DNA of 64,000 bases from Bugula neritina (Eukaryota > Bryozoa > Gymnolaemata > Cheilostomatida > Bugulidae), in NCBI GenBank assembly GCA_964035545.1, contig OZ037770.1:8779473-8843472 (forward strand). Direction: 5' to 3'. Of this stretch, positions 19,501 to 32,150 are shown piece by piece. Made by a program: the position numbers and the translations under genes. Each line of letters begins with the position of its first letter. Within the stretch, counting starts at the first letter, position 1. The notes below the pieces were generated by a model. That model made no database searches and had not been told where the DNA came from. It saw nothing but the letters and a program-made list of their open reading frames with translations.

Positions 19501-22500
19501 AATTAATTATGTACCTCTTATAATTATTAATGTTTTAGATTTGTTGATTCATACTTCAAGTGTGCTTTAAGAAACTTGGATAAATTATATTCGGAAAGAA
19601 TAGACATTGAAAAGATTGCTGCACATTTTAATGTTATTGCCAGAAGGTATGGGGTAGAGGTTACCAACATTGACAAGGTAAGACAACTTTTTATAAACAT
19701 TTATTGTGTATTATTCAAATTATAATGCAAGATGTGTAAAGCAACGTTATCTGCATGATCTGAAATCAACATATTAGTTCTATGCCATTGAGTGTAAGCA
19801 TTCAGAGTGGTAGAATCTTTAGCATAGTGTATTCCTTCAACTATAGCAGTGTATGAAGAGGTATTGTAAATCAATATTGACTACCACACAGGTGTATTAA
19901 TATCATAAATATAATTTAATTTTTTGTGTTATAATAATTCATTCATATATAATATTTGAACGTAATTAGTTACTCAGAGTGTTTTTTATTATTGACATAT
20001 ATATTAAAATTCTGGTGATATTGCAATATTATTACGCCTATAACATTTGTATGCAATTGGTTTGAATTTATTAAGTTTTCTAGTAATTTTGTAGCCTAAT
20101 GTATCAACAAGAAAGAGAAATACAGTGGGTTTGTTTGGAAGAAACAGTGCAATTACATATGATGCTTTTTCAATCACATCATGTCTAACTTGGGGTTGGA
20201 TGACGTATTTAACTAACGAACATTTTACTCTCCAAGGTTATATGGAAGACAATTTCAACAGCTCTTCAAGTAACCAGTTTACTTTGGTGAGTTAATAAAC
20301 AGTGTTATATGATGTCCAAGTATATAATCCATAAGACTAGATTCAGTTGATGAACCGTGTATAATCTCTATATTTTATTGAATTTTATTTAATCATGAAA
20401 ACAGTTTATATCGCCATTTCATTACTTCTACTATATACTAGCTGTAGGTTTTATATTTTAGTTCATTGATTGTAAAATCGGTTTCGATTCAGTGTGTAAT
20501 GTAATAGTAAACAGGTAAATGTAGCTGATGGTTTAATTACCTTACTTTTGTAGCTGACCAAGTTAAAAATAGAATTTCATGGAGAAGATGAAGGCAACAT
20601 TTACACCACAGAAAGTCTGACTAAACCAGATGTTCAATTGATTGCATTAAGCAATTATTTGGTGAAGAGTGTTGGTAAGGAACCATCAAAATAATTCTTA
20701 TATAGTACTTTGCAATAAAATGAAAATATATGAGAAAAGCATAAACATATTGTTTTGAATTGTAATGACTTGCCTTTTTTTCCAATAACTTCAATGTAAA
20801 ACTTTTTTTAACCATTAAAGTAAAATAATTACTAGGGTGTTTTAGTGATCCAGAGACTATTTGGCGGGCATAGTTAATAATTTGAATTTTGGCAGGGCCA
20901 TTAAAAGTGTCAGGAAGAATATTTACTCATAGAAGCTTTAGTGCTTTGTGAGCAAAAACTCAACAAAAACCATATTGCCAGCCAACGTAGTGAGAGCTAC
21001 AATCTTCAACTTGCTCAAATAAAGCCTTTACTGGTGAAGATCATGGCACTTATAGACAAAATGAGCCTGTTTCTAGGAACATAATATGCATTTTGTAGAC
21101 ACATTAGAGCTGACAGAAACCAGCGCTGGAGATGTTGAAATTGTGCAGTGGTCTTCATCAACTGTGTTTCATATCTCTATTCACAGGTGAGAGAAAAGAT
21201 AACAGGTTTAAACATAAAACAGATGAAGATGCAATAAGCAACTCTCTTAATTACAATGCTACAATACGTAGAGCTCATTTATGCCTACAGATAAAGCCTA
21301 AAGTTACGTTTACTCAGCCTAGAATTTTTTTGGATAACGTATATTTACTTGTAACATAACTTGATACTATTACAGAAATGAATACGTGGTAGCTGTTAGA
21401 ATGGGTGACACTTTGTACCAACAATCTCTTGGAATCTTAGCTACCGGATGTCCACCGCAGGACTTACAAGGTGCTGCTAATAGAAATAGAAATAAATAAT
21501 TATTTATGTTTTAATTTTACTTCACATAGCATTGGTCAAAACATTGTTTCACTATAAGTCTCAATATAATGGATAATGATTATAAGCAACTTTCATTGTT
21601 TTTAAAAAATTGCAGTAATAGTATAAGGATGATGTGAAACGTTTTTATTAAAATGCTATCTCATGCACTTGCAAAAGTTTATAGTTGCTATCCCTGTGAG
21701 AAACCCCTGATGAAAGGATTTTTGTTAGAACGGGCTAAGGACTTATTCATATGCGGCACAGAGCAATTATGACTGGATGCTTTTCCTATCATCTCCATTG
21801 GCCATGGGGAATTCAAATCTATAACTTTGTGTTTACTAAGCTGACACTTTAACCCCTCCACCACGGCTGCTCCATATATATTTCACAAAAATGCTATAGC
21901 CTAATAATTACTACTTAATTGTATTTAAGCCTTAAATTTTCTACCAGCACTTTGATAAAAAAATTAATATTTTACATTAAACTGTTGACTCAAAAATTTT
22001 TAGAAATTGAAAAGAACTGCAGAAAATTGTGCATTGAAGTGAAACCTTTGCTGAAAGAAAGCTGTGATACTAGATGCTCTTTAACACACTCAATCAAGGT
22101 AAACTCACGATCACGCAAGTTTATAGTTGCTATCCCTGTGAGAAAACCTGATTAATTTACAGGTTTTTGGTAAACCGAGCTAAGAACTTGTTTAGATGCG
22201 GCAAAGAGGCAATTATGACTGTATGCTCTTTCTAACATCACCAATAGCCTTAATCGGTTCGAACCCATGACTTGGTGTTAACTAAGCAAACGCTTTAACC
22301 CCTAGACCACAGCTGCTTTCTACACTCAATTGAGGCAGGTGGGATCAAAATAATCAAATATTATTCATAAACAAATTAATTAATGTTGCTCTTTAATAAG
22401 AATTCCTTTTGTTTAGGTAAAAAGCTAGTACAAAGTGGTAAAACAAGACAAACATTATCTCAAGCAGGTTGACAATTACATGTTGCCATTCTTGGAGTTA

Positions 22501-23473
22501 ATTTTTTAAAAAAATTTCAAGCATGTGAATTGTGAATAGTACTTTTATTATATAAAAAAGCATTTTCAAGCTAGCAATTTTATTTATGAAGTATTTTTTA
22601 GCTTTAGCAAAATATTAAATATTAGCTCAATGCATATATATAAGTGAAACATACCGAAGTGTGTAAAATTAAAGTTGTTTGTGTATATGCAAAGCTGTGC
22701 ATTTTTAATTGCTAAATTCATATAATATATCAAAACAAAAGACTATTTTAAAGCCATGTGGCAGTCTGCCAGATTGAAATTATATGTGCACTTCTTTAAT
22801 CTTTTGAAAAGAAAGTTTTTAAACTTGCAAAGTGTCATCAAATGATTCATTCGAAACGAGAAAACTATTTTAATAGTCTTGTCTTCCATTTTCATATTTT
22901 CCAGTTACAAACATGAGTGTTACCAAAGTCGAGGTTTAGAGTTACTCAACCCATTGTTTAAGCTTTTTGCAAAGCTTTTAACTCAGTAGTTTGTGACTGT
23001 AGTATCTGGCTAGTTATTATTCCTCCTGCTTAATGCAGCCAAGGAAAGACAACTCACATTGCTAGTGCACATAATCTCAGTTCTAAATATTGACATATAT
23101 TTTTGTTGTATATGCAAAACCTGATAACTGTTGAATCCAAAAGCTTGTTTTACCTTGAAAATATGAATACCGCTCACAGATTATGATAGTTATTTCATTA
23201 TTAGAGTTTTTCAATTGCTTAAGTTTTCAGATATATAATAGAAATATTTAGGGCATCTGTAGTAAAGTCCTTTAAATTATGGTTTGTAATCAGGAAGTTC
23301 AGGAGCCACGGGCTATAATAGAAGCAATTATGAGTCAGCTGAAAGATCATGATGACGCGATGACTGGTCCTAACCAGTACAGGATACGGCCGCCTTCAAC
23401 AGAGAACAGTGCTGAGCTCGCAACTCCCACTTTAGTCATTTTTATTGTTCTGAAATGTCTCATGTTTCCTTAA
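16583..23473 (+). CDS. Secreted Cys-rich, probably GPI-anchored protein of unknown family (about 560 aa, eleven exons)
   Basis: Exons: 16583-16619, 16756-17155, 17782-17914, 18408-18664, 19539-19677, 20095-20286, 20554-20674, 21099-21186, 21376-21470, 22004-22098 and 23294-23473. Phases agree throughout if exon 3 uses the GTAAAT donor at 17915. The stronger GTAAGT donor at 17937 would break the frame of exon 4 unless a small exon is missed. The N-terminus is a signal peptide (MKNTFMVLAVCSSVMS). The body has about 18 cysteines (GCLDGC, NCLGSC, SCTC, NCRKLC, SCDTRC) and several N-glycosylation sites. The C-terminus is NSAELATP followed by a short hydrophobic tail ending at the stop, the usual layout of a GPI signal, though a short membrane anchor is possible. 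No known domain was recognised. Expected site: the cell surface. ATTAAA at 23509 may be the polyA signal. Confidence 0.68.
21671..21873 (-). mobile_element. tRNA-derived SINE, minus orientation
   Basis: Reverse complement of the family: the 3' end (CTATCCCTGTGAGAAACCCC) comes first and the tRNA-like head (CCACGGCTGCTCC) comes last. It lies in the intron upstream of exon 10 of the GPI-type gene. Confidence 0.85.
22115..22318 (-). mobile_element. tRNA-derived SINE, minus orientation, beginning next to an exon donor
   Basis: Same orientation and structure as the copy at 21671-21873. It starts about 17 nt after the donor of exon 10 (22004-22098) of the GPI-type gene, so the exon sits between two direct SINE copies. 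The B-box region is well preserved (GGTTCGAACCC in reverse complement). Confidence 0.88.
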
Positions 23474-24362
23474 TATACTGTTTTAGTTTTACTTAGCATT
23501 AACTGTTGATTAAATTTTTGATTGTCTATGATGTATAGTTTTAGCTTCCATCAAATACATGTATTTTAGAAAATATAATATTTCTTTATGTGCTTTTATC
23601 TTGTAGTATTTCTGAACTATTACAGTTATTTTTATTGCAACCATTTTACATTAACATGTGCTCTTGAATAATGTATAGTATTCTAGTTTTAAAATTATTG
23701 CATGTGCTAGTCCTTAATTATTTTAAAACAAGCAAACTATTGCTTGCTTTGCATTGTTATGTACACTTCATCTTATGATGCAATCATATAATACTAATAT
23801 AATCAAAACATATATATCTGGTCTCAAATTTGCAATTAAGCTGAGTTAAAAAAGAAGTTACCAGAAGTTACTAGTTTTTGAAACAAATTTGATTATTTAA
23901 TAGCATTGAGTTTTTATGAAAGTTGCTGTTACAGCCGATAGTATTAGATTCATATCTCCGAATAATTATGTATGCATGATATGTATGGATAATTACAACC
24001 ATGTAGTATGACATCATTGTAATTTTCTTTTGAACAAAAAGAAAACCAGTTTCATTTAAAATAATGATTTATTATATCATATATAATACGACATATTTAA
24101 AAAATGTTTTGCAGATTTGCAGGAAAATGAGATATGCCAACAATGCTAATAATAGTTTTCAGCAAAGAATTAATTATAATTATAATAGGAATTTATAACA
24201 AAAGAGTTGATTGATGGCTTCACAATCATTTTGGCCAAAGTCACAGAATCAATAACACAATTTATCAGCTTTTGCAGTAATTACTAGTTTGCCTAATAAC
24301 GTAGTTCAGCTTTAGAAGCACTAATTTGCTTTACTGAATAATTCATCAAACCAACCAACAAA
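23474..24362. other. Intergenic between the GPI-type and tail-anchored genes
   Basis: AT-rich, with ATTAAA at 23509-23514 as a possible polyA signal for the upstream gene. No exon or repeat structure was recognised, and no clear TATA box for the next gene. Confidence 0.5.
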
Positions 24363-25454
24363 ATGCCAGAGTGTGAAACAAACTTTGACATGGATGAAGA
24401 CTTAGAGTTCAGTAATCCGGAGTCTAGTGAGGTGCGTCATCAGTTAACCTCCAGCCATATTGATATTGTAATGTGGTACAATAAGTTATAAACCTGAAGC
24501 TAATAATGTTTTGCTTGTTTATATTTAAAAGTTTTAAATTGTTTGCCCTGTAACACGTTCTACTAAAATTATAGAACACAATAAACTCTGAGTATATTCC
24601 GGATTTCTCAGATGATAAAGTTGGCCAGCAGCTTGTTGAACTGGCGCCTAAATTGACAGATGGTAAGTGTTCACTGGTATGTAGATGCATACGAAGCATA
24701 GAAAAAATAATATTTGTAATTTTAAAATAAATTGTACAATCCTGAATAACTCCCTAGACACACGTTGCCACACCGTGGGCCGTAACTTAAACTATCAGTC
24801 ATTTTTAATGTTCTTCAAGTTCCCTATGGTACGATCTATGACACTTCATTGGACATTTTTATCCAATGAACGTCTTCTTGTCCAATAAGAGCCGGCTGCA
24901 ACTTTTTTTAATCAAACAGTGCTTGATCTTAACGTACCGCAAAGTCGTACTGAAAGCTCAGACATTTGTAAAGATGGCTACTATTTTGCGTTACGGCCTA
25001 CGGTACGGCAAAGTGTGTCTAGGGGGTAAGCAATGATCGATATTGATTTCTAAACTTTTAATTATGATTCCCCTAACATGCTATTTGTCTTTAATTGTTA
25101 GCTAACATCTTAAAAAAAGGGTGACTCGAGATAATTTCTGAGGAGACAACTTCAAATGATGAAAAAATTAGTTTGCATCTATTTCAGGGTTGTGCTTTGA
25201 AAAACATATTGTTACTGATCAGTATAGTTTCATGTTGTTATTATGCTTTGGTAGCTGAGTTGGACATCTTTTTAAAAGAAATTGAAATCAGAGGTTTACA
25301 AAAACTAATTCGAGGTTCACTAGGAGATGCCGAGATACTAACTTATGAAACAACGCTAAAGCCTTGGAGGAACACTACCAAACCCCTCTTGTGTTTTGGA
25401 GTTGCTTCACTTTGCCTTGCTGGCTACTGCTTCTATAAACGCTACAATTCATAG
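24363..25454 (+). CDS. Small acidic tail-anchored membrane protein (118 aa, three coding exons)
   Basis: Coding exons are 24363-24431, 24575-24662 and 25255-25454, with phases 0 and 1. The acceptor of exon 3 is taken at 25254 (CTTTGGTAG) because the pyrimidine-rich acceptor at 25187 gives a stop in this phase. The N-terminus is acidic (ETNFDMDEDLEF), the middle is amphipathic (QQLVELAPKLTDAELDIFLK), and the protein ends with an 18-residue hydrophobic segment (PLLCFGVASLCLAGYCFY) followed by KRYNS. This is the layout of a tail-anchored protein facing the cytosol; short helix plus basic tail favours the mitochondrial outer membrane or ER. An LGDAE motif before the anchor recalls BH3-type sequences, but the conserved Leu four residues before the Gly is Arg. 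The family is not recognised. A PIF/Harbinger-like MITE sits in intron 2. Confidence 0.6.
24750..25026. mobile_element. PIF/Harbinger-like MITE, 277 bp
   Basis: Terminal inverted repeats of about 36 bp: the left end begins CTCCCTAGACACACGTTGCC and the right end is its near-perfect reverse complement ending GTGTGTCTAGGGGG. TAA flanks both ends (24747-24749 and 25027-25029), a 3-bp target duplication typical of PIF/Harbinger. There is no transposase, so the element is non-autonomous. It lies in an intron of the tail-anchored gene. Confidence 0.82.
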
Positions 25455-26328
25455 GTAAGCATTTGTGAGTTAAACTAAAATTGTTCTGACCAAAACTGCT
25501 CAAGCTATACTTTTGTCTTCTACATAATATTTTCCTGTCAGCATTGGTGTCCTAGGAACTGAATTTGAAAAACAAAATTGAAAACAAATCAGCTAAGCAA
25601 GTACTGCAAAACCGTTCTAAAGATTAAAGCCTGAATTTCATAATAAATTCTAAATTTAAATATGTGATTTCAACTTTGGACCTGAATCTTTTTTATTCAA
25701 AACACATCCACTTTTTACACCCTTCATTCTATACTGTGTCTTTTTTCTAATTTATCCATGTAACTCCTGCATAAATAATCACTTTAATGCTTAAATATGT
25801 TCAATATTTATAATCAAAGGCAGTTTACTGAGACTAGTGACACTTGCTAATTAATTTTGCAGATATAGTATATGTAAATATCAATTGATTATTCTAGAAT
25901 CTAGGTTATATAAAACTATTTAACAGAGTCTAAAATTTAGCTTAAATTTTAACGAGCATTTGAACAAATTTAAATTTTAGAGTGTTTATCTATAGTTTAC
26001 TATGTTATGTAGCCTACTGCAATTTAGTTTAGAAAACAGTAGCAATTATTTTAAAAGAAACACTACCTATATATTGTTTAAATGTCATGGGGTTGTAAGC
26101 AAAACAACTATTTGCTGTGAAAATATCGATTAATCTTATTAAACCAGTTTATCAACATTGATCAATATGTCACAGACTTACAGCATAATATACTTGTCTT
26201 GCTTAGAAATAGCAACGGGATTTTGCTCCTATGTTATTAGATTCATATTTCTTAGTATATTGTATGATTCCAATAACTTAGTTTAATGTTGTGTCTCTAT
26301 AACAAAGAAATGTTTTTTATATTTGCAG

Positions 26329-26420
26329 GTCGCCCTGCAAGATAATTGCAGATTGCAATGCTTTGTGAAACCCTTTAGAGTTGTCTGAACTCGCCAATAA
26401 ACAGGCTGATCAGAAGTTAG
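26329..26420 (+). other. Spliced 3'UTR exon of the tail-anchored gene with polyA signal
   Basis: The stop codon TAG at 25452-25454 is followed immediately by a donor (GTAAGC). A strong acceptor (TTTTTTATATTTGCAG) precedes 26329, and AATAAA lies at 26396-26401. The simplest reading is an intron between stop codon and 3'UTR, with cleavage near 26415-26425. Confidence 0.55.
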
Positions 26421-29310
26421 TCTATTCTAATGGTTGGCTAGACTCGTAGGGTCCTCTCCATGACTTCTTAAAACAAGTTTCTAACACAATTTTTTTCAGC
26501 ACCCTTCTGAAGGATGTTTTTTTGTTAGATTCCTCCGTTAATATGCTATGTCTATTTAGACATCAAACCATGACAGTGTATTAGAAAAGTTGTCCCAAAA
26601 TGCTTTGGTTTCCTGTTTGTCATTTTGCAACTCAAATTTTAGCTAAGTTCACAACCCTCTAGACACAATGTTATCACATGACTCAACACAAATGTATTTG
26701 TATATACACACTAACGAGCTAGTATATAGTTTCTTGATTAAATGTGATTCATACAAGAATGTTTCTGTTTAATTATGAGTCACCTACAGTATAAGTACCT
26801 CGGCTCATGTGACCAAAAACCAAACGAGGTTAGGCCATTTAGGTTGACATATTTTTTTTCACAACCGCTACTAACAACTTTTTATGTTATACATATATTC
26901 AAGAGTTATCCTTCTTTTTATATAAGGCTACTGGTTTGTAATTTTGATCTACCGATCAGTTCGACGCAGCAGAAATTTATTATCTACTCGCTCAAATTGA
27001 GCTCTACTATAAAATGTGCACTGATGATATATAATATACTGTATGTACTGTATACTATCAAGATAGCATCAAGTATTTGGTAATGTGTATTTAGGTGTTT
27101 AGTTCCGCTTACTCGGTTGTATTCTTATCCTGAAGGTATATGTGTGTCTTTGTTTTATTTCATTTCTGCTTTTTTACCGCGATGTTGTAAATTTGAAGTG
27201 TTTATTAATCTGTTTGCCTTTCAATAAATTTTGAATCAAATATAATATTATATTGATTAAAAAATATACTTGAGATTATTTAAAGCAATTTATTGAATTA
27301 GATTTCTAGAATTTTAATAAGAATTTGTAACTTTAATGCTACTAAAATACTTTAGGTCAATCAATGAAATTTGAGAATGATGGGATATTCATTTGAAAAC
27401 AGGGTTATTAGGGAATTTCATCAAACAGACCATTAACATAGCATGTATATGAATCATGAAAATTTAAAGCTGAAGAATTCTAAATTATTTTGTATTTTCC
27501 TTGTTGACATATCAAGGTTACACCATAAAATAGTTTAAAAGTTAAACATTATTTTTTCCAATCCCATTACTTTAAATTTTATGTCTTGTGATAACGAGTG
27601 AGTTACTATGAATAACAAATTGTGCAACTGTTGGGTTCAAGTAAATTGGGAATTCATGAGAAGTAATTACTTTTAGGGCTTTTTAAATGGGAATATTTCA
27701 ACGATCACTTCTTGGATAATTTATTACTTATTAAACTTGACTCTCTTGCCAATTCAATCTATGAAGTTGGTGGAGTAAATTTTAATAGAAGGAAATAAAT
27801 TTGGCTTCTCATCAGCTTCCACTGTATAGCAGCTGGCTGCACTCTCATGCAAGGTCTTTGTGAATACTAACAATTTTAAAGTCGAAAAGTTTATAATAAA
27901 AGAAAGGTTTATTAACTACAACTATAGTAAATATATATAAAGATTAGAATATTAGTAAAATAACTCAATTCAGTTTCTTGGGTAGATTGATTTCCAGTTT
28001 ACCTATAATCATTGATTAAATATAATATGGTAAAACCTAACAGGTGCTGATTACTTTCAATTGAGATAGCATATGACCGTAATTTTGTTGTACAAAAGTA
28101 AAATGCATTAAAACAGTGGAAGCAGATTTACAGTTTAATAAAACCTGTGTTGGGATCACCATGCAGTAATTATACAGTGATAGCATGCACAGCAAAGAAA
28201 ATCTGTAGTTATGCGTAACCAATGTGTTCCTTTATAGCTATAACTTTGATTATTATAGCTTATATAAATTTGCTTTATGAAACACATTACAAAATTTTTA
28301 CTATAGCATATAATTAAAAATATACATAACTGTGAAACCCTCATATAACTAAAACTAGTAAAGTGTAAGATGCCACTGTTCAGTGCACACATTGTTTTAT
28401 AATTGTTTAATAATTTATAATTGTAACAATTTACATTGTTTTATAATTATATCAGTACAACCATTATATTTTTCTAATTATATTGTTGTAGCATAAAAGA
28501 TGCAAAGAGATGGATGGCTTATATATGAACTATGCACTAAATTTTGTTTATCTACATAACATATTTACTATATAATTAAAAACTCATAAACTGTCATATT
28601 TTCATTAGTTGACTCAATGCTGAACGTTAAGGCTAAAATTGATGAAATGTATTTATAACTCAGCATCACTTGTTGGCAGGTAATTATTAGAATAAGTTTA
28701 AAATTTTGTATCAACCTTCCTCATAAAGAAAGCCACTATGAGGTTTTGCAATAATTGTTAAATAGTATTTTAGGAATACACTCTAAAACAGTATAATAAT
28801 ATGATAATTTATTTGTCAGCAGATGTTTATGAATAGAGAGGCTGTAGGCCAATTACATGCATGGAGACAGCATAATATATTTATTATGGAGAAATTTGGT
28901 TTAGCATATATTCTGAGAATTTAAGCAAAAAAAGTATGATAAAACATTTTACCAAAAAATTGATATAGTAACTTGTATACTTTACTCGAGCTCATAATGC
29001 AAGTTAATATTGCCTATATTGCAAAAGACAAGCTCTGCAGTTTATGTTCACGGTACCTCAGTTTATAGTATTTCAGGTACGCAATTTGGTAACAGTATAC
29101 AGTATACCTTTTTCCTGCATGCACACACAATGGGCTGTTATTAGATATATTATTGTAAATGCGCAGGCTTGCAGCCTATTTATTTTTTAAATTTTTTTAT
29201 TTTGTAACATGAACAGTTCATGGAATAAAGTAGTAATCAAAAAATCAGAGTTTTAAATAAAAAAGAAAAAAAATATACATCTCCACACCTGATGTAGATA
29301 TTACCTTGTG
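26421..29310. other. Gene desert, first part
   Basis: AT-rich sequence with only short, unsupported open frames. No repeat family or exon was recognised between the tail-anchored gene and the SINE at 29329. Confidence 0.5.
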
Positions 29311-29328
29311 ATAAGCTCCTTAAAATTA

Positions 29329-29548
29329 GAGAGCAGCCGTGGTCTAGGGGTTAAAGCATTTGCTTTGTGAACACGAAATCGTGGGTTTAAGCCCTAACAA
29401 AGGCTATTGGTGATGTTAAGATCAGCATTTGGTCATAATTGCTCTTATGCCCCATCTAAACAAGTCCTTAGCCCGTTATAACAAAAAACCTTTCCATTAG
29501 GGGTTTCTCACAGAGATAGCAACTATAAACTTGCGTGAGTTGAGTTAT
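29329..29548 (+). mobile_element. tRNA-derived SINE with 18-bp target duplication (one mismatch)
   Basis: Best full-length copy: head GAGCAGCCGTGGTCTAGGGG, body with ATTGCTCTTATGCCCC and 3' end TTTCTCACAGAGATAGCAAC, then CTTGCGTGAGTT. The flanks at 29311-29328 and 29549-29566 match at 17 of 18 positions (ataagctcctYaaaatta). Confidence 0.92.
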
Positions 29549-30612
29549 ATAAGCTCCTCAAAATTATAATAGTGAAATATTATAATGTTTATATACTGTC
29601 ATATAACTGTTATGTTAAACTAATAAAGCTTTTATGTTATAGTGCAAAAATGTATAATTATTATCACCAGAGTCCTTCAAAATAAATATACTTGTTACTA
29701 TAATATATGCACACAAATCAGACAATGACATTTTCCTTCAAATCATGTTACAGGGATTTTGAGTAGAAATTCTTTTCACGCGGAAAATTTAGATTATAAC
29801 AAAAGATTTTTTTTTTTAGCCGGACATAAGCTTCTGAAAATGTAACTATTCTTGAAACTGGAACTTAGTTTTTACTATCAAAGAAAGATATTAACTATTT
29901 CAATGACAAGGAAAATCAATCTACCCCATACAGCAATGGGAAATTTTCAATTGCTTCCTTATTACCGTTCCAATCAGATTAATTGAGGAACTATAGCTGA
30001 GATTTTGGCATTGCCTAATAACTAATAATTAATGTGAAACTGAAAGATTGATGCAAGCATAAGCCTTTGATATGCATAATGAATATAAACTAAGACGGGT
30101 ATTCAATAACAACACTTCAACTAAATGCTTTCCACATATGACTTGTGACAATTCAGCCACACCTAAGAGATAGTACCTACATTATGCATCAAGATAGCAT
30201 TGTAAGGCATCTTAAGATTCTATTATAACAATACAGACGATAAGTTATGAGACAATGCATACGCTAATAACTATCTGTGTATGCTCTGATAACCATCACA
30301 AAACTTGAGAAAAAACAATTGGGTTACTTTTAAATCGATGTAATATCACTGAGTAAAATATTCAAGATATTTGAATAAGAAAAGGCTAAACAATATTGAG
30401 GTGTACATACTTGAAAACTTTCTGAGTGGCTTAATGTTAAGCGAATTGAAGGAAACCTTTTTTATTATACATATATTCAATACTTCAGCGCATATAATAA
30501 CTAATATAGTTGGTAAATTTTACCAGCTTGTCAACTTTTTGCTTTATCAGACAGCTTATAAGTTACCTTTGCTTGAGTAAAACCAATAAAATAACTATTA
30601 TATAAAACCTTA

Positions 30613-30803
30613 TAGTCTATAGCCTCTACCTCTGGGAGAACCCTGGTGAAAAGGGCTTTTGTAATCTAACAAAGGAATGCTTTTGGTGCAGCAGAAAAAA
30701 AATTATAACTGAATGCTCTTCCTAGCATCACCAATAGCCTTTACTGAAGGCTGAGCCACTGAATTTTGGTTTACTTAAAGGCAAGCACACTAGCCATTAA
30801 TAA
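30613..30803 (-). mobile_element. tRNA-derived SINE, minus, diverged
   Basis: Reverse complement of the family with the body segment AATTATAACTGAATGCTCTTCC and a degraded tRNA head (CACTAGCCATTAA). Confidence 0.72.
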
Positions 30804-30954
30804 AAACTATTTTACTCCACTATAAGTAAAATAAATTATAACGGACTGCTGAAGGTTTTCATTACTATTTAATAATCACTCAGTTGTGGAAACAGCATTA
30901 GCATCAGATATCAGCTGCTGATATATAGCTGCAATAGTTTAAAACTATAAATAA

Positions 30955-31138
30955 GTTTATAGCCACTATTTTTGTGAGAAATCTTAATGGAAAGATTTAC
31001 AGTTTAAAACGGGCTAAGAACTTATTCATATGTAGCATGCATTATGACTAGATGCTCTTCCTGACATCACCAATGGCCTTTGTCAGGTTCGAACCCATGA
31101 CGTTGTGTATGTTTACTAAGCCAAACCACCGGCTGCGC
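30955..31138 (-). mobile_element. tRNA-derived SINE, minus
   Basis: Reverse complement of the family: CACTATTTTTGTGAGAAATC at the 3' end, TCAGGTTCGAACCCATGAC at the B-box region and CCGGCTGCGCCC at the head. Confidence 0.82.
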
Positions 31139-31253
31139 CCTAATAGTTGAAAGCTATGGGCAGCATTAAAATGATTATATGCAGTATATAAAGCTTTATA
31201 AGTTTAAAAATGCAAGCAGAATAAATAAATAGCTTAAGAAGTTAACAATATCC

Positions 31254-31610
31254 TTAGAGCCAGCAACCCATTGCTGAAGTAAAGTGAACCTGATGAGCTA
31301 CGTGTTTTATCTTTAGATCAAAGGTGCTCTGAATTTTACACAAATACCCCAGTTCTGAAATATTTGAAGTAAAAATATAATAAAAGCTAATCAAGTGAAA
31401 AATTGAAGTAAACATTACTGTTAGTTTTTGGCCCACACCATAGCAACGATGAAGATTTAGTCTTAGACTCTCAGTATGCTTCGGCGCACTTAGTAGATAT
31501 ATTGGCAGTGATTGCAGATAGTTAATAGCTTTCACAAGATCCACTGTTTGGTTATTTGTTGCACCATCATTATAAAACATCAAACACCTCTTTATCACGG
31601 CAAGTAACAA
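31254..31610 (-). pseudogene. Possible orphan exon or gene fragment (118-codon open frame)
   Basis: An open frame on the minus strand encodes a segment of mixed, protein-like composition (YNDGATNNQTVDLVKAINYL and following) before it decays into hydrophobic AT-rich translation. No start context, splice partners or domain could be fixed. It lies next to SINEs in the gene desert. It may be a gene fragment, an exon of a gene whose other exons I missed, or chance. Confidence 0.22.
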
Positions 31611-32150
31611 AATTGAAAGAGTTCGGTAATTTATTGTGTCTTTGCATAATTTAATTACTTTGATGTTTTTATTACTGTATAGTTAGTTAGTGTAAAGTTA
31701 TTTGTAGCAGCTATTAGAGCAAAAATGTTAATTAAATTGTACTGGTTTCAGAGACTGCATCTTGTGTAATTTAGGAAAAATTCTAGGATCAGCACTGAGC
31801 TTAGGGTGACTGAGTGCAGAGTTTGCATCGACATACCTGTTCAAGCTATAAATTCCAACCAGTGCACTCAGCGATCACCGATGCAGTGCTGCTTCTAGCA
31901 ATACTCATAGCCTGAAGTGAGACTTTAGTTAGCTCTCCCTCTATAAATCAGCCATCTTTTTAAAGGCTAATCTAAATAATATCATGTAAAATGAAAAACT
32001 CACAACTGCTAAGAAAATTGTTGTTCTGCGGCTTTAAACCACAAAGTTGAGTTTTATTTTCTCCATAAAAATATTAGTTTAATATAGATTGGCATAAATT
32101 TTAAAAAATAAATATTGCATCTAGGACCTACATACTTGAGTTGTTTTATT

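Noticed and set aside
25173-25254. Alternative exon start at 25188 giving a longer hydrophobic segment
   Set aside because: The phase from the upstream exon leads to a stop; the acceptor at 25254 keeps the frame.
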